The notes under the pieces are model-generated. The model was given only the letters and a program-made list of their open reading frames with translations. It did no database searches and was not told the DNA's origin. Source: Panonychus citri (Eukaryota; Arthropoda; Arachnida; Trombidiformes; Tetranychidae). From it: a DNA stretch of 64,000 nt. The position numbers and the translations under genes are program-made. Numbering within the stretch: position 1 is the first letter of the stretch; each line of letters starts with the position of its first letter. The stretch covers positions 1,550,001-1,614,000 of the forward strand of contig NW_026515539.1 of the NCBI RefSeq assembly GCF_014898815.1, given 5' to 3'. This document shows positions 13,101 through 28,466 of this stretch, one piece after another.

Positions 13101-16100
13101 AAGATGATTGTCTTTCATCTAGATCATTTTCTGAGTTTTCAATCATCAGATCACCGTCGTCATCAATGTCCAAGGTCACAAATCCCTTTCGATGGTCACC
13201 GTTTGTCTTATCTTTTCCACCCCGTCCACCAACAATGGTGTTTATTGAACCATCTGAAGCGATTGTCTTAAAGATGTATGGGTCACCTGAGCCATGGACT
13301 CGATAACCAAGATAATAGCCTTTGATTGGTCCATTTTGACCATGGTAAGGGACTGGTTTCCATGTTACTTGGAGGATTTTTGATGTAACCGGAAAGACTT
13401 TAACATCTTCCGGTGGTAAACTTGGAGCTAGAGAAAGAGGAGATATTTGAATTTATCATGAAATCTGAATGAACAAAATTTTCTCTCGATTAGTTATCAT
13501 CAATTCTCAATCACTGTTATCTAGAAATTTAAGATAACTTGCGAAATTGTCTTGATAGAATTTAAAGAATTCTTGGAATGCTCATAAAAAGAACTACAAG
13601 ATTCCGAAATTCAAGTTCGATCATGATAAAGATAAGATATTGAAAGAGAAACTCTTATCATCAGAGTGAGAGTTTAATAGGAAGAGATAAGATTGATTAA
13701 GTTGAATGGATGAAACTGAATCAATCTGATTAATCATTTTCTCCATGATAGTTAACTAATCAACCATGAATGGACTAGATGATAAAGTTCAGTATCATCA
13801 TTATCATTATTTGATATTGAAGCGAAAGAGAACTGATATCTTAGAACTTTTTTTTCGAAACTTCGAAAACAAAAGTTTTCCAACTTACTTTCTTCGTCTG
13901 TTTTAAACTCAATAATATCACTAAATTCACTTGACCCGAGGGCATTTGTACTTTTCATACGAAGCTGGTAGATGGTAGTTGGCTCGAGATTTCGAAGGTT
14001 CATCGAATTGATCGAACCTAAAATGGTCTCAGTAAGAATTTCCTTCGATTCCCAAGAAACGGGTTTCTTTTTATACTCCAAGGTGAATGAGAGAATGATA
14101 CTGTTACCAGAATACGGAATTGACCAGCGAACGATTGAAGATCTACTTTCGATATCAGTAACTCGCACATTGTCCGGTCGATCAGGAGGTTCTACAGGAA
14201 GTAAACAGTCAAATCGAGAAAAATGTTCATCATTAGTAATCATACTTTTCGAAATTCTAAGAACTTTTTCTCAATAAATGTACTTCAATTTACCTTGTAA
14301 AATGACCTGAATATTGAGCTCATCTTTTCCATAATTATTGGTTGCAGTGCAAGTGAATAAGGCTGAATCTCGTCTATCCGCTGATTCAATTTTAAGAATT
14401 TGAATAAACCTCGTTTCCTTTTCCGGCGAGTCAATTATCTTATATCTATTCGATTCTTTTGCTGGATCGAATGGCATTCGATCTTTGGACCAACTTAAGG
14501 TGATCGGTTTTTCACCATGAGGCTCACAGGGTAATTCAAGGGAATCTCCTTTCTTGATGGGTTGAGCTGTAAAGGAAGATTCAAAATAGGGCGGAACTGA
14601 GGGTGATGAGGAAGAGGAAGAAGAAAGAAGAAAAGAAAATCATCACCAAGTACATCAATTAAGATCGAAAATACAAAAGAAAGAGAAAAAGACAGAGACA
14701 GTGAAAGAGAGTTGATGATGATGATGATATGATGAGAATGATGGACGACAGTGAAGATTAGTTGTAAGAAAGAAGGAGATGATGATAAAGAAGTGGATGA
14801 TATCCTCTGATGACCATTGATATATATGAAAAAAAAGTTACTTCTCAAAGTGGATGAGAGAAGATGATGATCATCATCCTGAAGATACACTCCTGACGGT
14901 CAGTGAAAATAAGAGTTGAGATGAAGAAGAAAAAAAAATGATTGACCGATAGAAACAGAAATTACTATTGAAACAAATTCTTGGCAATTCTTTCTTATCA
15001 TCATCACCATTGATAACCATTAAGCGTACAATTGATGTAAGATGATGATGAGAAGGAGGAGAAAGATGAAGAGGATGATAAGTTAAAGGAACGTGTGTTT
15101 TTCTGTATCAGAAAATAATATAACCAATGGAAGAGGAAAAAATATATTCTACTCTTTTTCTTCTGTGTTTTTTTTCACTTGGAACTCACCAAATATAATA
15201 GATATTAGTTGGAATACTCCCACTTCCACCTTCGTATCCATCGCCTACTCTTCATCATCTCTCATTCATTTAGTTTTGTCTCTTTTTTATTATTATCCTT
15301 CATCTTCTCAAGTCTCTCTCTCTTTCCATCATCTTCTCTTCCGCTTTCTCCCCTGTCAATATTTTTCCACCTCCATGATAACAAATGTCCTTCAATATCA
15401 AATGAAACTAATCATTTGACTGGGAATTCAATTGGATGAAGGTGAAGAAAATATATAATAACAGCATTGAACTGAACTCAATTGAATTTCATCATGTGTT
15501 CAGTCAGAAAATCTGTTCCAATGAGTTGATGATGATAAACACTCCAGCAACCCACCAGATACTTTTTGCTACATGGAAACTTTTTGATAACACTAATCAT
15601 GATCGAAGTGAGAGAGAAAAAAATTCCAAGACTTTTTCAAGGAAGAAAAAAAAAGTTCTGACTGATAATATTTTCAGAATATATTATATACATGAGAAAG
15701 AGAGAGAGAGAGAGAAGAAAAAAACTCAAAATTGGAGAAAAAAGTTACACCAACAAAACTATCAAGTGTAAAAAAGAGATTAAGTAACCCACCATGAGAG
15801 AATGATTCAGAAAATTCAGTGTCGAATTTGAGAAAAGAAAAATAGATCACATGTAAGAATTATTTTCCAAATCAGTTACAAACTCGAATTTGAATAATCA
15901 GTTTACAAGAAAAAATTGTTTATCAAAAAGATGAAAAATTCTGACACCTTAGAATATAAATAGACCCATAGAAGATGTGATTATGGAATCACATCAAAAT
16001 TCTGAGCATTCTGATGAATTATCATCATGAATCAACAACTCACTCGATATTATCAACTATTAATAGTAATATGTTTTTCTGTTCAATTATTATCATCATT

Positions 16101-17013
16101 ATTTGCAACAGATGATGAAATTTAAAGTTATATTAACGTTTGATGTGATTGTTTTTTCATCATGAATCCTGAACTTATGGTGATAAAACTCAATATAAAG
16201 AGAGAGACACACAAGTGATGAGGATAAAATAATAATAACAATGAAAGGGAAATAATTTTAATAAACACTAAGCAAGGAAGTAAACAGTTTTGTGTCAACC
16301 TATTTTTTTCATCTTCATCTTCATCATCATCATGATGCTCATGGTTCAATTCAGTTTGCAAGCTGCTTCACAGAAAAGTTCTGATCATCATCATCATCAT
16401 CATTTCATCCACCACCAAACACTCATCTGAACCTTTCTCTCTCTCTCTCACTCTCACTCTCATTTCCTCATCATCATTTTCATCATGTTTATATTGTTTC
16501 ATGATGATAAATAAAATAATAATCTGTTATTCTGACAAAATGTTTCCTCTGAATTCATTTCCAATTCAATGAAATCTAAAATTTTTCACAACTTTTCCAC
16601 CTCTTTCATGTGATATTGTTTCATTTTCAGTTAATGAACATGAGAAGAGTAAAAACTATTTTCTGATTAAAACTGATTAGCATAACAATTAGTGGATTAA
16701 ACAATTAAATCAAATAATAATCCACTTTGATACATTGAATCATAATTTAAGGTTTTTAGTTTGGTGTAAAGTTTCAAAAATGAAACTGATCAAATCTCCT
16801 AAATGTTTCATGAAAATTTTCATCCACAAAATGTTTTCTATTGATTTTATATTGATACAAGATATTGATTGTTATCTTTTACTCATCATCATGTTTTTGT
16901 TTCATGTTATTTGGAAAAAAAGTTCAAGAGAATCAGATTGATTCGGAAGGTCATGATGATTGTTGACTGGACACATTAACACATTAGAGTGAAATATTAT
17001 ATTGAATCTGTTA

Positions 17014-17047
<34 letters not shown>

Positions 17048-20000
17048 CCTATGGTCAGTCTATGTTCAATCAATGTTAAATTTACCATGGAAATCGATTG
17101 GAACTTTTTTTCTTCCTTCCCTGTTTACTGAACTTTCCATCATCATCATCATTATCATCATGATACTCAGTTACAAAAGAGAGACAAAAATATTTTCTTT
17201 TCCATCTCAAAGATGATGATGGAAAAACATATGTTGTTGACAATTGTTAATATGTAACAATTAACTAATTAACTCAACTGTTTCTAATTAAAACTTTTAC
17301 ACATCTAATGATATTTGATTATCGCCATGAAATTAATGAGATTGTGAAACGGAATCTCAAATGTTCAATGAAATTATTTCCTCTATTTGAAGGCTGAATG
17401 AAAGTTGATTGAGTTTCATCAACTGTTCAGATACAAAGTTATTCATCAGGAATTAAGATGAAGGAGGAGGAGTGGGGATGAAGAGTGGGTAGTTGTAGTA
17501 GTAGAGGTGGAAAGTAGATATATATCGTAGTGTGTAAAAAAAAAGCTCAATGGGATGAAGTTAATTTGAAAACCACAGAGAAGGAGGAAAAATCCTCCTC
17601 TGGAAAAGTTTTCACTTCCTTATACCTTTTGTCTACTTGTAGCTATTACATATTAGCTTATTGAGTAACAGTAAATAAAGTTCATGATTCAATTTGATTT
17701 GCTGTTTGTTTCCTGAATTCATTGTTACAAGATTGGACTCAGAACTTTTTTATTCTGAGAACAGAAAAATCCAGTGAACATTTTGCTTTGGGTAATGTTT
17801 TTTCATGATAAAATCCATGGAAATCAAAAGTTCAGACATCATGTCATGAAATGTAATTGCATCAAACATGCTGAGTATCAAATGAAGATGGATGATAATC
17901 TGAAATGTATTTTTTTTCTGCAAGTTAAGAAAGAGATGTGATTTAAAATTCTGTTGCTGATAATAATAATCTGATAGCCTGATGGAGATGATGTTGATAA
18001 TCATGATGACATGATCATCATCAAGGTTAGATTTTAAATTAGTCAACAATTTGTGAAATTTCAGCAATGACAACATGATGATTATTCATGGGAAGATTAG
18101 AGATTAAGAAGAAGGAGTGAAAAAAAGTTCTCAAAATTTAGATTCAAGATTGAGGAGGAAATTTACATTACAGGGAGGGAAGTGGGTGGTTAAGTGGCTG
18201 TTGATCAACAAGACAATTTACTTGATGATCAGGGTATGAATTCTGGGTGTTGTTAATCAATCACAAGATTATCTGCTCAAAGGAGCATTAAATAACTTTC
18301 GTAGTTGGTGTTAAAAGGTAAATCAACCTTTAGATTATCAAGTTTGATTGTTGTTACAAAGTTTCATTGATTAATCATCATCATCATTATCATGATCAAT
18401 TATTCACTATCAATGAATAATAATATTGTAAAGGGTTCGATGATAATTACCATGAACTGAGATTTTGATCACTTTGCTAATGTCTGAACCAATTCCGTTG
18501 GTTGCCTGGCAAAGATAATAACCTTCATCGGATTTGATAATTTCCTTGATAATTAGACTTCCGTTTTCAAGGGCATGGATATGAGAATTGGATATAACTG
18601 GTTGATAATGTAAGGGCGATGAAGATGATGATGAAAGGCTATTTGAGTGCTCCCACCAGATTCTTGGCTGTGGATACCCTGAGGCTTGACAATCCAAGAT
18701 AACATCATCACCGACAATAGCGTCAGCATCGCTTGGTGCTAGAGTCCATTTTGGGGGAACTGAAAAGAAAAAGAGAACGAGAAAAAGTTAGAGATGAAGA
18801 AAAGAAAATGAATTTCTACCAAATCATGAGAGTTCATTAAGAACTTTTCTCTTGTTCAATTCGACTGAATTTCTCTGGTGTAAGTTTCATGTAATTTGAA
18901 CTTTAGGGTTTCATGTTCATCGCTATTATCATGATAATCCGATAAATATTTGCATGACAAAGATGAGTGATCAATATGTAACTCAAACTTGTGGTGAGAA
19001 AATCAATTCAAATGAACAACTTTATCCAGGAGTTAATTTCAATTGTTGGAGTTGTGAAGCTCATGATGATCGTTTTGTCATCTGATTTGATTTTTTAATT
19101 GACATTTAATCGTAATCATAATTATTTTCATGTTGAGATAAACAATTAGATGATTTTACATGGAAAACTATTGAGCTTTATCATGGACAAACATGAACAA
19201 TTAATTGGATGATAATCTATTGTTAACCGACTAATTGTATGTGTTAAGTAAACACTTTGATTGCTGGTTAATCAGATTGATAATAAGGTTGAATGTTAAT
19301 GGTTATCATGATAAATTGATTGGTGACAATCAAAGGATAAGATAAACAAATTGTGTGAACCTCGAGAGTGAGATGGTTAATCAATCGTGTTCAATTGTTA
19401 ATCAAACATTTGATCACTGATTGTTTACTCGTGATACTTATTATTATCATGGAAAAAAAGTTCAATCATGAATTGAGATTCCTGAATAATTGGGAAACCT
19501 TTTGATTAACAAATGATTAACCATCATTAATTTATTTGCCATGTTGAAGCTAATCATTTAAAATCAATTTATCTCTGTCATTGATTGTTATTATATATCA
19601 GATTGATTGTAATATGTTATTAACTAATTGCTGATGATTATCACCATCATTTTCATCACTATCAAGATGATCATCATCATGAATTGGAACAGATTTTTTT
19701 TCTCATTATTTTTACCTCTTGATGATTCTTAGGATTGATTTCACTCCCAGCTGAGAAACTGAATCTTCATCATGGTGAAAACATTTTCATGATATTGATT
19801 GTTCATTGATAGCATATTTAATCTGATGATTAAGGTGGTTACCATGATTGCTGTTGGTTAAAGTGTAAGTGAGTGAGAGAGTAAGTGATTATCATTGGTG
19901 AGCATAAGAAAAAAAAATAATAATCGTTATAAAGTTAACCAGCAATTGGTGATAATCAGGATAACTCTGATCAGATACATGATAATGATGATGAAAAAAA

Positions 20001-21317
20001 GTTCAGTTCCAAGACTTAAACCTCTGAATGAAACTTTTTTTTTCCTCTTCTTTCTCGGGGTTATATTAGATAATATCGAAGATGAAGAAACTGAAAGGGT
20101 GAAAAAAAATGACTTTCGATTTTTTCACTTCATGATGGAGAAAACTTTTTTCCTTTCCCATGAAAATTCATCATGAATAATATCACATTAGCAACTATTT
20201 TAATAAGCAAAGTTTTCCAAATTAAAACAAACTTTCCATGAGATTTTTTTTTCAATATCTTTAAGTGTTTCAATTATTAGATAATAACAATCCCTTGAAT
20301 TCAGAGTCAATCATGAAGATGAATATCAGATATTCATCTTTATGATACTTGGCTTTGAAGAGACTCTGAACTTTACCAACACTTGAAAACTCATCAAATT
20401 TGATTGACAGAACTTTTCAAATTTATCTCAACACATCCTCGAACCATAAATATAAAAGTTCATCTTCTCAATTTCAACTTCAGGGTGGTAATATCTGCAA
20501 TCCATGGTTCCAATGAAATCATTTGGAATCTTAATCCATCGTTAATGGTGATATATTAACATTGATTATCATCATTAGCTTACCTTTAGGGTGAGTCAAG
20601 CAAATCATAACCATCATAATCATGATAATCAACATTGTTATTATTACTCTGAACCCATAATAATCATGATCATGATTACAATCAATGAACCAGATTAAAA
20701 GGAGATTATATCTAATCCATTAAATGACAAAATGGTGAAAACAAAAAAGTAAAGTTATTATTAAGTGTTAGTATATTAATCTGTTAGTTACATGTAACCA
20801 TGAATATGAACAATCTAAGTTAATGGATTAGAAACAAATAATATTAGTTAACTAATGATAATCAGGATAAATTATCATCAAAGAATATCAAGTTATATAT
20901 AATATATATAATACGAAAAACGAAAAAGAATCATCTGAACATAGAAAAGTTCTACAAGAGAAAAGGTTTTCGATTGAAACTTTGATAGAATGAAAAAAGA
21001 AAAATAAAAAAACTATTCTACCAATAACTTTCTCTCATCATCATTTATCTTAATCATCATTATCATCATCATGAAATTATAACATTAAATTAAATTGAAT
21101 GTCAACATCGTAGCTTATCATCATCATCATCTAAGTTTTTCAACTCCTGTTCAATTATTGTTATTATTTCATGATGATCATCATGATGCTGATAATAACA
21201 ATCTATCAATATAATATTTTTTAATGAAAAAGATGATGATAAAAACGAGAGATAATACCAAATAGATGAAAGTTGTGAGTTCAGAATTTAGTAAAAATTG
21301 AATTCGGAATTTTTTTC

Positions 21318-21356
<39 letters not shown>

Positions 21357-24300
21357 CATTTCCTTTTTCTCATATCTTGAAAGTTTCAAGTTTCATTCCC
21401 AGAATCTTATATATATTTTGATACATATTGTGATGTAATGTCATTTGTTCAAATGATTCATTTCAATTGTTATTATCATTATTATGTTCAACACCCACCA
21501 TGAGAATGATAAAGTTTCTCAAGTTAAGGTTAAGACCTTAAGATTTGAAAGTGTTCAGAATGAGGGTGAATTTGGGTGGATTGGGAGTGAAACTTTTCTA
21601 ACTTCCTATTCCGATGTCAAGATGAACAGTTAACATTGACATGGAACCAATTTATTGTTTATCATGTGAACATATTACTACGATTACAGGGGAGAATATT
21701 TCAAAGTCGATTGAAGGAGTGGGAGGAAGATTTACTGATGAAAATGATGAAAAAGTTCTGTATCTTTGTCATCATTATCATCTTCATCCAAGTTCATCAA
21801 GGAAAAGAATGAAAAGAAAAATAAGTTCAATTCAATTTCGAAACTTTTTTTTTGTTGTTGTTCGATCTTCTTCTTAAATGTTTTCTATCCTTTTGTGTTG
21901 GTTAAACTTTGATGATCATTATAAGAGATAATATTGTTCATCAAATGAACATCGAATGTTTTTTTACTTCTGTTACCTGTTATGTTGCTCAGAATGTTTC
22001 AAAATTGTTTCTCAATTGATAATGATGACTAATATTTTTCGAACTTTTTTTTCGAGTCCAAAATTGTCCACTTTAAGTTGTTTACTGTTCTCATGATGAC
22101 ATATCATATTTTTCTTGTCACTTTGTCTTTTTCTATTATATCAGAATCTTTGGATGGAATCTTTAATCACATGAACCTTGTTCATTTATCGATTTCGATT
22201 CAACCTGAAGTTCTATGCTCTCTCTCTCCCTCTCTCTCTCTTTCAATGAACTTGTTCAATAGTTTTCGTTTTCTTATATCATCGAAAAAATGTCGGCACG
22301 AACATAAACAATTTACATGATCTCGACACAGAATCTGAATGTTTAGAACAAAGTTTCTGAACTTTTTTGCCACTAATCGTTAGTATCGATTAGCTGGAAA
22401 CATGTTAACATGACAAATATACAGATAATTTTACATGTCAAAGATTAGAAAATATTTCAATCAATTCATCTGCTCATCATTTTCATCATGTAAATTCAAG
22501 TGATAACTCAAGGAAACATTGAATTTACACCATCAATCATCATGATAAAAAAGTGAAAGTTGAAAGAGTAGGTTAACTTTGTTTCCAGAACTTTGTGAGA
22601 TGAGATTGACCATAATTAGAGGGATTTTTGTTATCATTTTCATCTGAAAACACCAATGTCAGGGTGGAATTGATATCAAACTCCCAACACCTTTGATACA
22701 CCTTGATATGGGTAAGTTTGGTGTTGGAAATTTGAAGTAACTGAACATTAAAGATGAAAAAAGTCCCGGAAGCAAACAAACAACAAATTCTGGTCCATTG
22801 GTAACGATAAATGATTCATTATCATAATGAATGGTTTACTCAATGGTCAGTGAATACCTGGTCAGTATCAATACACACACTCACTGGTCATAAATGTAAT
22901 AATATTTTTCCACCTCCTTTGTCTGTTTACACCATTAACTTGAATGTTCATTAAATTAAAACTGAAAAGGTGTTACCTGAATCTGTTGCATGATGAAAAT
23001 CATCATGCTTTCTGAATCAGAACTGAGTGATGGTCAGTTTTATATTTTATTATTGTAAAAAATTCACTGGCTCATTAAATTTCAATCTAATCTCAACCTA
23101 GAGATTTATAATCGCTTATATCGATGACCATCATCACCCACTGAGTAACATGATAAGTTCATTGGTCAATTATCATGAAAAAAAGTTCCAAATGAAAATA
23201 AATAAAAACACTATTAATAATATTAATTATCGGCTTCCCTTTTCAAGGAAATCATATTAATACAAATTTTAATTGTTCATTAAGTTTCAGATTTGATCAG
23301 ATTAATTTAATTTCCTATGAAAACTGACTGTTCATTACAAAGGAAAGTTACTAATTGTTACTAATTAATTGTATTGGTAATTTCAATTTTCTTGATTAAT
23401 GGTAAACAATTTAAAACTTTTCCTCTCAGAACAATCAAAAACTGATTAGTTGTATTGAGAAAATTAATTTGTTTATATTAATAATACTCACAAATAGATT
23501 CAACTGGACATAAATCATTTGAATAAAAGTTTCATGATAATATTGAATTTGTAGACATTTACATGGTAACATTATCATGAAAATTTATCATGAATGTTGA
23601 AACAAAATGAATATCATCTGGAATCCTTTTTTTTTGAAAATTTATCAGTATTATCATGATAATGATTCAGATAAAGATGATAATGATTATCATGTAAAAA
23701 CCATGAATCGATTTCAATGGTTGACTGAGTTGAAAATGATTTCTTTTTCTTTCTCATGGAATTCATTCAGAAAGTGTTCATACATTTATCTTAGCTGAGA
23801 GATAGAGGAAGAGCAAGTGAGAGAGGATAAACTTTTTGCTTCCATGATGATGATAAAGATGCAGATAATCTAGATAGAGGGAGATGATGATGATGATGAT
23901 AATAATAATCATTGTGAAAGATGCTATGAAATGATGATGATAATGTGATCATTTTGCTACCAAGGGTTATTGAAACTCGAGTAACTTGAATTGTTTACCA
24001 TTGAATCAACCTAATGGTTTGAAAATAACCCAAAGCTTCATCTTTTTACCATTTCAGTCCATCTTTCGACAACAGGGTGGATCAAACTGCCTCCCATTCA
24101 GTTGAGTATTTTCATCATCATCATCATCATCATCAGAATGAACAGAATCCTCTGTCTTTGCTCCTCTTTCTTTACCTTCTTTCACAATCATCTCTCTTTC
24201 GGTTATAAGGTCAGACCCTCGGTGTCAGTTTCACATCTTCATCCATCTGAATTTGAACATGGAGAGAGAAAAAAAAAAGTTCTGCCTTGAATTTTTCATC

Positions 24301-27300
24301 TTTTTCTCTCATGATGATAAGTCAAAAATTTATCCATATTTTTTTCTCTTTATCTTCCATTCAAATTTCAGTCTATTTCCTTCATGATAATATAAAATTC
24401 AGACAGAAAATAATGTCAATTTCAATTCACAATTCACAAGTATTTTCTATTCCAAGAATTTTTCTTTTTTCTTCTCTAGTGTAACCCTGAAGCTTAACGA
24501 TTTTTACGTTCACTTGAGTTCAGAATTTTACTACATAAGTTCGGTTGAAAATCTTTTCTACTTCTTTTCTCTTGCGAAAATTTTCTCTCATCACTTGAAA
24601 GACCAAATTCGAACTGCTATATATTCACAGGCTCAAAAATTTCGAATTTGTTATTCTCTCCTTTCTCTCTTATTCCCTTTTCACCCTGATCTTTGATAAT
24701 ATGATGATGATGAAAGATGAGAAAATAGAAAGATATAAAATATAAGAATAGTCATCTGAAGTTGACATGATACAAGGAATTCATGAAAAGCGAAAGCAAT
24801 GAAAATGAAAGAAAATAAAAGCAAAAGAGCGAAAAAATTTGAAAGATAAGAATGAAGATGCGAATGAAAGAGAAGATAAAATTGAAAATTGATGAATGGC
24901 AAAGAACGAGAATGAGAGAGGCGTTTGAAAAGAGAGTTGCGGGAGTGGGTGGTGGATGAAAAGAGTTACTATGTTACGTTAAGAATCATTGATGAGAAAA
25001 TTTTGTCATCTCAAGAAAAGTATTGAGATGAAGAGAAATTTTCTCATGATATTCAATTCCATTGTTTCTCATCGTCTTTTCATCACCTTTTCATCATCTT
25101 CTCCTTGCTCTCTCTCTCCCTCTTCTTTTATTTCTCTTCATCTTTTTGTCCCTCTCCCTTTCATCTTGTAACTACAACTGATAATAGTTTTCCTATTGGA
25201 AGAAGTTTTTTTTTCTGTTGCTTTGATTTCATCTTTCACCTTATCATCAGCATCCTTTGCCTTTAGCCTCATCATCATCTTCCTCCTTGTGATATTATTT
25301 GCTGCTGTTTTGCTTGAACCCAAGAAATAAAATCGGAAATGAAAGATTTGGAATCATTTCCCTGGAATGATTCATGATGATTGAGGTGAGCTCAAGTGAG
25401 ACAAGAGGAGGAGAAAGGGAGACAGAGAGAAAGTTAGAGATGAAATAACTTCCACAACTTCAACAGAACTTTCAGTCAGAATAAAAGAGAAAAATAGAGT
25501 AAGAGTGAGAGAGAATTGGGTGAGCCTGTCAGGAGATGCAACCACTTATATTAATTTCTTTTTCTTCCATTCTCATCATCATTATCTTCCTCCCTGTCTC
25601 TTTCCTCTCTGTCATCTGCAACATTCTTCGTCATCTTTCCCTCATCTTCATCTTCATCTTTCTCATATTAACTCAATATTCTATTTCATTGCTTTTTTAT
25701 CTTCTCTTCATCATCATTTTTATCCATTTTTTTCCTAATGGCTTCAAATGCTCTATCATCATCATCATCATCATCTCTCTCGCTCTCTCGCTCTCTCATT
25801 CTCTTCCTTTTGTCATTCAAAAATATGATTACCAATCAACATTTAGCTCTAAATCCATGTGACATCAACATGTTTACCGTCAATCAATTGCTGTTGTTGT
25901 TTCTTTCCTCTTATCAATGAATCTCAACTTTCAAGCTTAAAAATTGTTCAACTATAACTGAAGACCTTTTGGATTCTGTCATCATCATGATCGTCATGAT
26001 CTTCTTGAGATGATCGTCATTATTACAGCTCATTTCATTAATCATTAATCACAATCATAACTTGAAACTATCAACCTCAGATGAGTTGAACAAACAATTA
26101 AGAATAAATGAAAGCAATCAAGTTTTAATTGCATTTGATTCATTTGGTTGTATTCAACGAAAATTGGACATTCAATTGCAATTGGATACTTCGCCTCGAG
26201 AACATGATATATACTGGACATTTTCCTTACAGGATGACCAAAAAAAGACAACCAATCAATGGATTATTAAAGATAACAAAAAAACTCCTAATGATGGATT
26301 GATTTTACTCCAGTGAACATTTTGAATTCTCATGATTTCAAAAGAAATTTTTATCATTTAAAAGTTTGACCATTGGTCATTAATCTTACCTTTTACCAGC
26401 ATGTTAATTGTTGCATTAGCTGAAGCAGCTAAATTTGATATGATACAAGTGTAGTTACCGTTATCCTTGAATGTAACTTTTGAAATGAAAAGGGTTGATG
26501 AGTATTCATTGATTGATGATATATTTAGATTCTGATTTTGACTGTGATGGTCAATTGGTTGTCCATCTTTGGTCCACATAAAGGTGAAAGGTGGATCACC
26601 ATCAAGTACATTACAGGTTAACATGTTCCTCATTCCCTCCCTAATGTTGGGCGCTGAGTCGATTGATATTAATGGAGCTACAATGACCTGAATAAACACT
26701 GATGATGCACCAGATTCACCCTCTTTGTTGGTCACTAAACACCGATAAAGTCCCTGGTCGTGTGACCTTTCAACTCCACGGATAATAAGAGTACCATTTG
26801 GTAGGACGATATGACGATGATTTTCTGGTAACCTTGAATCTCGTCGATACCATGAGATGGTCTCAATTGGATGACCTGAATAGGGACACGGGATTGTGAA
26901 CGTTGATCCAGCGACAATGGTCACATTTCCCATCGGTTTTACAGAAGGACGACCAAGAACATTGACCCGACCCGAATGGGTGGCAGTTGAACCAATACCA
27001 TTGGTCGCAAGGCACGTATACAGACCACCCTCGTCAATCGTAATTGAGGTTATATTTACAAAACTATTAACTGTCCCCTCGGTGGTCACATAATCACCCA
27101 CTCGGACTCTTAACTGTTCACCAATCGGATAACCATCCAGTGTCCAAGTTATTTGAGGTAAAGGTGAACCGGAAGCTGAGCATTTTAATGAAAGACGTGA
27201 ACCAGGTTCGATTAGAATTGATTCTTGGAAAAGCTCAATAAGCTTGGGCGGATCATCGGCAAGAGTTAAACTTGACCAGTCACAGATTGAATTATGATCA

Positions 27301-28430
27301 TTAGCAACACAACAAGAGTACATGCCACGATCTTCCCGTTTGATATGGACAATGGTCAATCCATGTTCACTTGAATGGTATCGAGCCATCAAAGGTAAAG
27401 GTCCACCATCTTTACGCCAGAAAATTTTACGAATTGGTGAGCCAGAAATACTACAATTAAAAGAAACCATTTCCTGCCCTTCGATGGCCACAACAACTTT
27501 AGGAGATAAACTGACCTTCAATGGTTCTAATAATAATAAAAATGAAAATCGTAACGAAAAGAAAAGAAAAACAAAAATTTTTTAAAAAACTTTTTCTTTC
27601 GTCCACTTAACCTTCTTGACCAACAACTTGACCAACTTGTTTACTTTTCTGTTACTCAATTGATTGAGTTAATATCAAAAACCTTGTTATCTGTGAAAAA
27701 AAGTTCAATCTGATTTCATGGTAACTCAATTCATATGATTATCATGGATCATTAGAGACTGAATCAACTTTACTGATAAGTTAAGTGTCCAGTATGATTG
27801 AGAGAGGAGGAAGAGGGTATTCAAGATATTATCATATGTGTGTATTATCAATGAAATTGGTCAAGTGGATAAATGATTTTATGATTCAATTGTGAAGGTG
27901 TTTGGTCACATTGTAAATTGTATTGGTCACTAAAATTGCTCTTTCTACTAATCCAGTGGTCAGTGGTCAATGAATTGTCGTTTGAAAGGACAAAGATGGA
28001 AAAGGAAAACAATTACCTGTCACATCTAATTCAGTTTCGATTTGATCTCGTCCGATTGAATTGTTAACTGTACAAATATATTTACCCGAATCAGATAATC
28101 GTACTGGTCTGAAGGTTAGAATACCGTTGACCTCAATTACCCGGTTAGTTACAGAATTGTCTGATTCTAATGATGATGATAATCTTGTATTTACATTAGT
28201 AAGTGAAGGCGATTGTGGTGAATGTTGTTGTACCAAATGATATGGGTCAGTGGGTCCACGTTTAAACCATGTGATACTTGGTACAGGTGACCCTTGACCA
28301 GAACAAGGTAAAGTTACTGTGTCTCCTATTTGAGCAGCTAAACGTATCCGGCGATCGGTGATTTTTGGTGCTACGTTACTGTGAGGTTCTGAGAGATGAA
28401 AATAAAAAGTTCATTAGAAATGAGAGGTTT

Positions 28431-28466
<36 letters not shown>

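Larger units (their letters stand above)
18760..26389 (-). other. Dscam-like: Dscam-like intron 6
   Basis: Intron of 7630 nt lying between the Ig7 and Ig8 exons. It holds ATCATGAT-like words, (CT)n at 21320-21353 and pyrimidine-rich runs at about 24.2-25.8 kb. Its 5' end carries an opposite-strand ORF listed separately (26035-26316). No second copies of Ig exons were seen. Confidence 0.5.

Noticed and set aside
15093..15771. Several overlapping plus-strand ORFs of about 76-111 codons in Dscam intron 7
   Set aside because: Low-complexity Ser/Phe/Leu or Lys/Glu runs from CT and GA repeats in overlapping frames.
25505..25920. Overlapping plus-strand ORFs
   Set aside because: Translations of TC/ATC-rich sequence in two frames at once; no initiation or splice support.
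26735..27585. Shadow ORFs over Dscam exon 6 on both strands
   Set aside because: The Ig4-Ig7 frame is clearly the coding one.
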